Assembly: GCF_002907375.1 (NCBI RefSeq)
Contig: NZ_MIYK01000020.1
Span: 1 to 50,149, forward strand
Length of the DNA: 50,149 nucleotides
DNA from: Fructilactobacillus lindneri DSM 20690 = JCM 11027
Lineage (GTDB): Bacteria > Bacillota > Bacilli > Lactobacillales > Lactobacillaceae
Direction of reading: 5' to 3'
Part shown: one piece after another, positions 44,835 to 50,149 of the stretch
Numbering within the stretch: the stretch's first letter is position 1
Layout of the letters: each line of letters starts with the position of its first letter
Program-made: the position numbers and the translations under genes
Notes under the pieces: generated by a model
What the model was told of the DNA's origin: nothing
Seen by the model: the letters and a program-made list of their open reading frames with translations, nothing else
Database searches by the model: none

Positions 44835-47117
44835 ATGAATAAACACGAAGAGCAGCAGGAACAGGAACGCGTAACTTTTGTTTCACAACTACTGGCAAAT
44901 AAAATCAAGAAAACAAAACAAGAAGTTGAAAACGCAAAAGCCGAAACTCAACAAGTACAAAAAAATTATGAAACAAACACCTCGGTTAACTATTTAGAAG
45001 CAGATGATCGGATTGAAACCAAAGCCGAATTGCAACAACAGCGAAGTTTGGTTAACAAAGTTGTCGAGGATGAAAACATTATGAAACGCCAGCTTGATAC
45101 TTATCAAGAATTGCATCATTCTCCATATTTTGGACGCATAGATATTCAAGATGAAGGTTTCTCTGATACAGATAAATTGTACATTGGTACTGCTTCTTTA
45201 ATTGATCAAGACGGAGAATTCCTTATTCATGATTGGCGTGCTCCTATTTCCAGTGTTTACTATAATGGAACATTAGGAAAAGTTAGTTACCAAACGCCTA
45301 ATGGTCAACAAAATACGAAATTATTAAAAAAACGTCAATTTCAAATCAAAGATGGAAAAATCATTAATTTGTTCGATACAAATGAAACAGTTGGCGATGA
45401 ACTTTTGCAAAAAGAATTGAGTTCTAAAAGTCCAGAAGCAATGAAAAACATTGTAGCAACCATCCAGCGCGAACAAAATGATATCATCCGTGATACCAAA
45501 AGTGATTTGCTAGTGGTACAAGGGGTTGCTGGTTCTGGAAAAACTTCGGCGCTCTTACAACGAATTGCTTTTTTGTTATACCATAGCCGTAATGATCTGA
45601 ATGCTGAACAAATTTTGCTTTTTTCCCCCAATCTTTTATTTTCAAACTATATTAAAGAAGTTCTTCCTAGTCTAGGCGAGCATAATATGCGTCAAGTAAC
45701 CCTTGCTAAATTTTTCTCACAACGCATGGAAGGAATGCAAGTTCAAACTTTATTTAATCGTTTTGAAAATCAGGAATTAAATACTGGTATTCATGAATTT
45801 AAAGGTAGTCAAAAATTTATTAATAATATTGATGACTATTTACAAAATTTAAAACCACAAGATATTATTTTTACCGATATTCATTTTCAAGGGGAAACTT
45901 ATTTTTCAAAAGATGAAATTCAAAAAATCTATGGTGGTCTAAATCAAAACCTACCATTGGCTGATAAGCTTCTAAAAACCAAAAATACCTTAATCAAACA
46001 ACTTAAACAGCGAATTAAAGCTGAAATTAATTCTAAGTGGGTAGCTGATCGTTTAGATTCATTGTCTGATGAACAATATCATGCTTTGCTAGGTGATCAA
46101 GATATTGATGATTTTACGGATTTTGATGCTGAACATGATTATATTGCAACTCAATTAGTCAAACAGAATTTAAAAATTGTCTATGATGCTATCTATAATG
46201 ATAGTTTTTGGGATGTGTATACACAGTATCAAAAATTTTTAGAAAAAGTAAGTTTGTCGGCAGACATTGCACAGTCTGAATGGAAAGCCGATGTTAAACA
46301 ATTTCAAGATAAGCTTGAATATCATCAAATTCGTTTAGATGATGCCGCCCCAATCTTATACTTACGAGATAAATTTACTGGTGAAAATAAAAATAACGCA
46401 ATTAAATATCTATTTATTGATGAAGTCCAAGATTATTCGATTGCTGAAATTATGTATTTAAAATTAATTTTTAGAAACGCAAAATTTAACTTAATTGGAG
46501 ATAGCGAGCAAGCTATTTTTAAGGATGTCGAATCAGCGCCAACACTGTTAAACAAATTAAATAATGCTATTTCGGTCAGACATCCGCGATTAATCTATCT
46601 AAATCGTTCTTATCGTTCTACTTATCCAATCACAACGTTTGCTAGTTCAATTCTTCCAGACGGGATAAATATCGAAGCCTTTAACCGTGCTGGAAATAAG
46701 CCTATTTTATATCAAGCGAATAGTGAAATGCAGATGAAACAACAACTAAAGGATCTAATCAAACAAGAATTAAAAGACCACCAAACAGTTGCCATTATCA
46801 CCAAAAATCAAGCTGAAGCTAAAACTGTTTATCGTACTATCCGCAGTGATTTTGAAACATTATTGGTAACTGATAGTGCTCGTTCTATTAACCAAAAAGT
46901 CGTTGTGCTTCCTGTGTACTTAGCTAAAGGACTAGAATTTGATTCGGTAATCGGGTGGGATATTTCAAAACAAAACTATCCAGATCAGCATTCGTTAGGA
47001 GTGCTTTATACTATTATGACACGAGCAATGCATAATTTATCATTATTAAGCAATGGTCCTGTGACTCCACTGATTCCTAAAAGTGCATTTAATAATAAAC
47101 TAGTTGAAGTTAAATAA
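44835..47117 (+). CDS. helD: HelD-type RNA polymerase recycling helicase
   Basis: HelD is a UvrD-like ATPase that dislodges stalled RNA polymerase from nucleic acids. The 760-residue protein starts with a coiled-coil arm (about 1-100), then Walker A GVAGSGKT near 230, DEVQDYS near 529, GDSEQAIF, YRSTYPI and AKGLEFDSVI. Length and motifs fit the B. subtilis protein rather than UvrD or Rep. Two ATGs in a row exist; the second (44835) has better spacing to AAGGAG. Delta (rpoE), with which HelD acts together, is encoded in the same window. Confidence 0.92.
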   Translation: MNKHEEQQEQERVTFVSQLLANKIKKTKQEVENAKAETQQVQKNYETNTSVNYLEADDRIETKAELQQQRSLVNKVVEDENIMKRQLDTYQELHHSPYFGRIDIQDEGFSDTDKLYIGTASLIDQDGEFLIHDWRAPISSVYYNGTLGKVSYQTPNGQQNTKLLKKRQFQIKDGKIINLFDTNETVGDELLQKELSSKSPEAMKNIVATIQREQNDIIRDTKSDLLVVQGVAGSGKTSALLQRIAFLLYHSRNDLNAEQILLFSPNLLFSNYIKEVLPSLGEHNMRQVTLAKFFSQRMEGMQVQTLFNRFENQELNTGIHEFKGSQKFINNIDDYLQNLKPQDIIFTDIHFQGETYFSKDEIQKIYGGLNQNLPLADKLLKTKNTLIKQLKQRIKAEINSKWVADRLDSLSDEQYHALLGDQDIDDFTDFDAEHDYIATQLVKQNLKIVYDAIYNDSFWDVYTQYQKFLEKVSLSADIAQSEWKADVKQFQDKLEYHQIRLDDAAPILYLRDKFTGENKNNAIKYLFIDEVQDYSIAEIMYLKLIFRNAKFNLIGDSEQAIFKDVESAPTLLNKLNNAISVRHPRLIYLNRSYRSTYPITTFASSILPDGINIEAFNRAGNKPILYQANSEMQMKQQLKDLIKQELKDHQTVAIITKNQAEAKTVYRTIRSDFETLLVTDSARSINQKVVVLPVYLAKGLEFDSVIGWDISKQNYPDQHSLGVLYTIMTRAMHNLSLLSNGPVTPLIPKSAFNNKLVEVK

Positions 47118-47150
47118 AAAGAAACCATACAATTATGGTTTCTTTTTATT
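47116..47150. terminator. Bidirectional terminator between helD and mscL
   Basis: AAAGAAACCAT and ATGGTTTCTTT form a perfect stem with A-run before and T-run after it, serving both convergent genes. Confidence 0.88.
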
Positions 47151-47162
47151 TAGGACATAGAG

Positions 47163-47570
47163 TCAATTATTTTCTGATTTCTTTGTTGCTGAATTGTTTG
47201 TTTCATCATTTTTTAATAAAGTTACAATTTCTTGCAAATATTGATCAGTTTTACTAGGAGTTTTTTCCTTTTTCTTATTAGTAGTTACCTTAACCTTGTT
47301 AAGTACTTTTACTAATAAGAAAACTACGAATGCAATAATCAAAAAATTAATTACTGAATTCAAAAAAACTCCATACTTAAACGTAGCAGAGCCGACTTTT
47401 ATCATCAAATTAGATAAATCAATATTTCCAATAAACATTCCTACTAATGGATTAATTAGATTTTTAACCAGCGAACTAACAATAGAAGTGAATGCAGCTC
47501 CAACAATAACACCAACCGCCATATCAACAACATTACCACGAGAAATAAATTCTTTAAATTCTTTCCACAT
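47163..47570 (-). CDS. mscL: Large-conductance mechanosensitive channel
   Basis: MscL opens under membrane tension to release solutes on hypo-osmotic shock. The preferred start is ATG at 47570 behind AAAGGA (135 residues), giving the usual MWKEFKEF amphipathic start. The first membrane helix carries the pore (VVDMAVGVIVGAAFTSIVSSLV), the second is at about 70-90, and the C-terminal cytoplasmic helix is basic then polar. An upstream in-frame ATG has no ribosome site. Single-gene unit. Confidence 0.95.
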   Translation of the reverse strand: MWKEFKEFISRGNVVDMAVGVIVGAAFTSIVSSLVKNLINPLVGMFIGNIDLSNLMIKVGSATFKYGVFLNSVINFLIIAFVVFLLVKVLNKVKVTTNKKKEKTPSKTDQYLQEIVTLLKNDETNNSATKKSENN

Positions 47571-47690
47571 TTTCAATCTTCCTTTCATGAAAAAAGATAT
47601 TATATTTTTTCTTATATAAATTGTGCGTAACCAATGATATCAAAAATAAACCTTAGTGACTACCAATTTTATTAATCCATAGCAATTTAT

Positions 47691-47718
47691 TTCATAATTT
47701 GAAAAATAAATGTATAAT
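47691..47718 (+). promoter_or_regulatory. Promoter of the lactonase gene
   Basis: TTCATA (47691-47696) and TATAAT (47713-47718) are 16 bp apart, placing the transcript start about 45 bp before the gene. Confidence 0.6.
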
Positions 47719-47733
47719 TGATTAGAATACTAT

Positions 47734-47747
47734 TGTAAGCGCATTCA
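47734..47747 (+). promoter_or_regulatory. Candidate cre (CcpA) site
   Basis: TGTAAGCGCATTCA fits the core of the catabolite-responsive element consensus (TG-N-N-A-R-CG-N-W-W-W-CA). It lies just downstream of the predicted transcription start, where CcpA binding represses. Known consensus, inferred function. Confidence 0.5.
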
Positions 47748-47769
47748 CATTATCTAGGAGGATCTTACG

Positions 47770-48816
47770 ATGAATGAAAAATTTTTGATTGGAACTTATA
47801 CAATTAATGATAGTGAAGGAATTTACCAAATTGAATTGGACACTGAAAAGAAGCAACTACAAAACACGTTATTAGTAGCTAAAATCGGTAGTCCGACTTA
47901 CCTTGCTGAATCAAAAGCCAAAAAAATATATGCAGTTGATCGTAATATGGAACAACCTGAATTACGAGGCGGAGTAGCTGTGTTTGATGGAAAAAAGATT
48001 CCTTCACTAATGCTACAAGAAAATATTGAAACTGGAACTTCAGATGCATTCGTAGCAATTGATGAAGAAAAACAATTAGTTTTCACAGCTAATTATCATA
48101 TGGGACATGTATCTGTTTATTCAATTAATCCAGATGGAACTCTTGAACTTACCGATCGTGCTTTTGCAAAAGGTGAAGTTGGACCTAAACCTGAACAAGC
48201 TGATGGAGCTCACCCACATTATGCTAACTTAACTCCTGATAATCGCTTAATCGTTTGTGATTTGGGAATTGACAAAGTTTCTGTTTATGATGTTTCAGAT
48301 GAAGGAAAATTATCATTAGTTAGCGAATACGAACCCGCACCAGGATATGGACCTAGAAATATTAGTTTTGCTGGCAATAGTAATAAAGGTTATCTCGTTG
48401 GTGAACTTAGTAGTGAAGTTTCCGTTTTAGATTATGATCAAAAAACTGGTTCCCTTACTTTAGAACAGGAAATTTCAACAATACCCGATGACTGGACAGA
48501 ACACAACGGTGCAGCTGCAATTAAGATTTCACGTGACAACCGCTTTATTTATGTATCTAATCGTGGAAATGATTCCATTGCTGTTTTTAAAATTTTAGCA
48601 AATGGTACCCTAGAACGAATCCAAATCATATCAACTGAAGGCGAATTTCCTCGTGACTTTGAATTTAGTTCAGACGAATCATTATTAATAGCATGTAATC
48701 AAAATAGTGATAATGCTACTCTTTTTGAACGTAATTCAGAAACTGGTAAGTTAACTATGATTCAAAAAGATTTTGAAGTCCCAGAAGGAACTTGTATTGT
48801 AAGACGTGATGTATAA
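47770..48816 (+). CDS. Lactonase-family beta-propeller (6-phosphogluconolactonase-like)
   Basis: The 348-residue protein is a seven-bladed propeller of the YbhE/Pgl type (LIGTYTINDSEGIYQIELD start; GGVAVFDG; DGAHPHYANLTPDNRLIVCDLG; ISRDNRFIYVSNRGNDSIAVF; PRDFEFSSDESLLIACNQNSDN). Members hydrolyse 6-phosphogluconolactone in the oxidative pentose-phosphate route, the main sugar route of heterofermentative lactobacilli. A weak cre site and its own promoter suggest carbon control. Start ATG behind AGGAGG. Activity is inferred from the fold. Confidence 0.88.
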   Translation: MNEKFLIGTYTINDSEGIYQIELDTEKKQLQNTLLVAKIGSPTYLAESKAKKIYAVDRNMEQPELRGGVAVFDGKKIPSLMLQENIETGTSDAFVAIDEEKQLVFTANYHMGHVSVYSINPDGTLELTDRAFAKGEVGPKPEQADGAHPHYANLTPDNRLIVCDLGIDKVSVYDVSDEGKLSLVSEYEPAPGYGPRNISFAGNSNKGYLVGELSSEVSVLDYDQKTGSLTLEQEISTIPDDWTEHNGAAAIKISRDNRFIYVSNRGNDSIAVFKILANGTLERIQIISTEGEFPRDFEFSSDESLLIACNQNSDNATLFERNSETGKLTMIQKDFEVPEGTCIVRRDV

Positions 48817-48828
48817 ATTAACGTAACC

Positions 48829-48876
48829 AAAGACTTTAAATCAATGAATAAATCATTGACTTAAAGTCTTTTTTAT
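48829..48876 (+). terminator. Long terminator after the lactonase gene
   Basis: AAAGACTTTAA and TTAAAGTCTTT plus an inner TCAATGA/TCATTGA make a long stem followed by six T. Confidence 0.92.
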
Positions 48877-49001
48877 CTAAATTAATACCAATCAGTTCTC
48901 AGTAAATTTACCTCAAATTATTACTAAATTTATAATATACATACAAAAATCATTACCTAGTTAAAGATAATCAGAATTTTCTAATTATAATACATAATCT
49001 T

Positions 49002-49029
49002 ATGACATTTAATAATTTATTGATATACT
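49002..49029 (+). promoter_or_regulatory. Promoter of the nitroreductase gene
   Basis: ATGACA (49002-49007) and TATACT (49024-49029) are 16 bp apart, with TGA before the -10 (extended). The preceding 48877-49000 is an AT-rich stretch with no ORF or other feature that I can see. Confidence 0.6.
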
Positions 49030-49041
49030 TACTTAAAGTAA
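49029..49041 (+). promoter_or_regulatory. Small palindrome at the nitroreductase start site
   Basis: TTACTTAAAGTAA is a perfect 6-1-6 palindrome that overlaps the last base of the -10 and the transcript start. It would fit a repressor site; the regulator is unknown. Confidence 0.4.
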
Positions 49042-49066
49042 CCAAATATATTTAAGGAGATTTATA

Positions 49067-49666
49067 ATTAATTTTTATAATTTACAAAAGAAACGCCGTT
49101 CTATTTACGCATTAGGAAAAAATATCACAAAAACAGATGAAGAAATCTATGATGTTATCAAAAAATCTGTTAGAGAATCACCTACTTCTTTCAATTCACA
49201 ATCCGTAAGGGCAGTTGTCTTATTTGGCGATTCTAATAAAAAACTTTGGAATATTACGTTAGATAAGCTTCATGAAGTTTCTAAAAGTGAAGATGCTTTT
49301 GAGAAAACTGCTAACAAAGTAAACAACTCTTTCAAATCTGGAATTGGTACGGTATTACTATATACAGATGAAAAAGTAGTTAAAAACTTAGAGAATAAAT
49401 TTCCAAGCTATGCTGCTAATTTTTATGATTGGTCAGAACAAGCAATTGGTATCGCAGATTACTCAATTTGGGTGGCTTTAGCGGAAATGGGTATTGGTGC
49501 CTCTAATCAACATTACAATCCATTAATTGATGAAGAAGTTGCAAAAGAATTTAATATCCCGGACGATTGGATATTAAGAGCAGAAATTCCTTTTGGGTCT
49601 ATTGAAGCTCCTGCGGGAGAAAAAGATTACATGGAAGATAACAAACGATTCAAAATATTTAAATAA
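49067..49666 (+). CDS. Nitroreductase-family protein with a probable AUU start codon
   Basis: The open frame is 199 residues, the usual length for FMN-dependent nitroreductases. It reads NFYNLQKKRRSIYALGKN at the N terminus (FMN-phosphate-binding Arg pair), SPTSFNSQSVRAVVLFG, WSEQAIGIADYSIWVALAEMGIGASNQHYN, and a C-terminal EIPFGSIEAPAGEKDYME motif. No ATG, GTG, TTG or CTG occurs in frame between the upstream TAA (49034) and GTG at 49463. A perfect AAGGAG lies seven bases before ATT at 49067, exactly where relatives have ATG. It is either initiated at AUU or silenced by a start-codon mutation. Confidence 0.8.
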   Translation: MNFYNLQKKRRSIYALGKNITKTDEEIYDVIKKSVRESPTSFNSQSVRAVVLFGDSNKKLWNITLDKLHEVSKSEDAFEKTANKVNNSFKSGIGTVLLYTDEKVVKNLENKFPSYAANFYDWSEQAIGIADYSIWVALAEMGIGASNQHYNPLIDEEVAKEFNIPDDWILRAEIPFGSIEAPAGEKDYMEDNKRFKIFK

Positions 49667-49684
49667 ATAAAATACTATTAATAT

Positions 49685-49733
49685 AAAACCCCTTAAGTTA
49701 TGATTCATAGTCAAACTTAAGGGGTTTTATTTA
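49685..49733 (+). terminator. Terminator after the nitroreductase gene
   Basis: AAAACCCCTTAAGTT and AACTTAAGGGGTTTT form a perfect 15-pair stem followed by a T-rich tail. The A-run on the other side allows some activity on the minus strand. Confidence 0.92.
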
Positions 49734-49797
49734 TTATGTCTAAATACGAAAAATTATTTTATATGAAAGATATAAAAAAGCATAATTCGTAATTTTA

Positions 49798-49870
49798 AGC
49801 CGCTTCTGGGATTTGAACCCGGAATCTTTTCCTTACCATGGAAGTGCTCTACCTATTGAGCTAAAGCGGC
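49798..49870 (-). tRNA. tRNA-Thr (anticodon GGU)
   Basis: On the minus strand the 73-base gene folds as a cloverleaf: acceptor GCCGCTT / AAGCGGC, D stem GCTC/GAGC, anticodon stem CTTCC/GGAAA with one C-A mismatch at its base, anticodon loop ATGGTAA (GGT), T arm with GGTTCAAATCC. The 3' CCA is not encoded; the discriminator is U. It lies downstream of the 5S gene but after a terminator, so it is probably transcribed separately. Confidence 0.96.
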
Positions 49871-49975
49871 AAGCATATTTTAACATATCTACTAACTTTT
49901 AAAAACCTCTCAAATAATTATGCTAAGATTAAAAAAATAGGAAAGGAGCAAATAACTTGATAAAAAAAATATTCA

Positions 49976-50009
49976 CAAAAAAAGACGTCCACCATTCAGG
50001 TGAGCGTCT
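49976..50009 (-). terminator. Terminator of the rRNA operon
   Basis: On the minus strand AGACG-CT-CACC and GGTG-GA-CGTCT pair around a short loop, followed by a run of seven T. It is 16 bp past the 5S 3' end. Confidence 0.85.
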
Positions 50010-50024
50010 CTTTCTTTTTGGGTT

Positions 50025-50141
50025 GCGTGGCAACGTCCTATCCTCGCAGGGGGCGATCCCCCAACTACTTTTGGCGTGCTGAAGCTTAACTTCTGTGTTC
50101 GGCATGGGAACAGGTGTATCCTTCAGGCTATCGCCACCACA
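50025..50141 (-). rRNA. rrf: 5S ribosomal RNA
   Basis: On the minus strand the 117-base gene begins TGTGGTGGCGAT and ends GTTGCCACGC, which pair as helix I. It holds the conserved CCCATGCCGAACACAGAAG loop and the GGGGGATCGCCCCC helix of lactobacillar 5S rRNA. The last eight bases of the window are the spacer toward 23S. It is the last gene of an rRNA operon entering from the right and is matured by RNase M5 (rnmV, in this window). Confidence 0.97.
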
Positions 50142-50149
50142 CTATGCTT

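Noticed and set aside
49871-49970. Dedicated tRNA-Thr promoter
   Set aside because: TTGAGA and TAAAAT are visible on the minus strand but with 25 bp between them; no convincing pair was found.
49956-50060. Small TTG-started frame with a GGAAAGGAG site before the 5S gene
   Set aside because: It runs across the rRNA terminator and into 5S rRNA on the opposite strand; no sign of coding.

Overview
The window is a low-GC, gene-dense chromosomal segment from a Firmicute, most likely a member of the Lactobacillaceae. Proteins read as lactobacillar orthologues (class II HMG-CoA reductase, type B L31, IpaB/EvcA-like protein, HelD, MazF behind alanine racemase). Gene order follows the origin-proximal block of Bacillus subtilis: metG, tatD, rnmV, rsmA, veg, purR, glmU, prs, pth, mfd, rqcP, divIC, yabR, tilS, hpt, ftsH, hslO, dusB, lysS, rRNA. 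Base composition and gene content would suit a small-genome heterofermentative lactobacillus such as Fructilactobacillus; the genus is a guess.

The left part (0-13.3 kb, minus strand) is the conserved pth-mfd-rqcP-divIC-yabR-tilS-hpt-ftsH-hslO-dusB-lysS block. It ends in a terminator followed by tandem strong promoters at the left edge that should start an rRNA operon just outside the window. From 13.3 to 18.3 kb lie murF, cshA and an alr-antitoxin-mazF operon. A plus-strand island at 19.4-22.1 kb carries a low-molecular-weight tyrosine phosphatase, an MFS exporter and an exported DUF4097 protein behind a perfect palindrome. From 22.1 to 26.7 kb are rpmE2, a MurA with Asp in place of the catalytic Cys, pyrG under a CTP-type attenuator, rpoE (delta) and a DUF1934 gene. 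A divergent pair (HD phosphohydrolase, HAD phosphatase) precedes prs, glmU, purR (with a PurBox), a metal-type ABC transporter, veg, rsmA, rnmV, tatD and metG. From 38.7 to 44.8 kb runs a co-directional group: DUF72, sirtuin, IpaB/EvcA-like, mvaA, Ppx/GppA and trpS, the last behind a Trp T-box. The right end holds helD, mscL, a lactonase-family gene with a cre-like site, a nitroreductase that seems to start at AUU, tRNA-Thr(GGU) and a 5S rRNA gene.

The segment is therefore an interval between two rRNA operons in the same orientation. Most genes serve translation, nucleotide supply (prs, hpt, pyrG, purR), cell-wall precursors (murA, murF, alr, glmU) and transcription-coupled processes (mfd, rpoE, helD). 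I found no phage, insertion sequence or CRISPR array. No clearly new multi-gene system is visible. The points most worth a second look are the AUU-initiated nitroreductase, the MurA C-to-D exchange, the GGGC pyrG attenuator, the DUF4097 operator and the unusual MazF partner.
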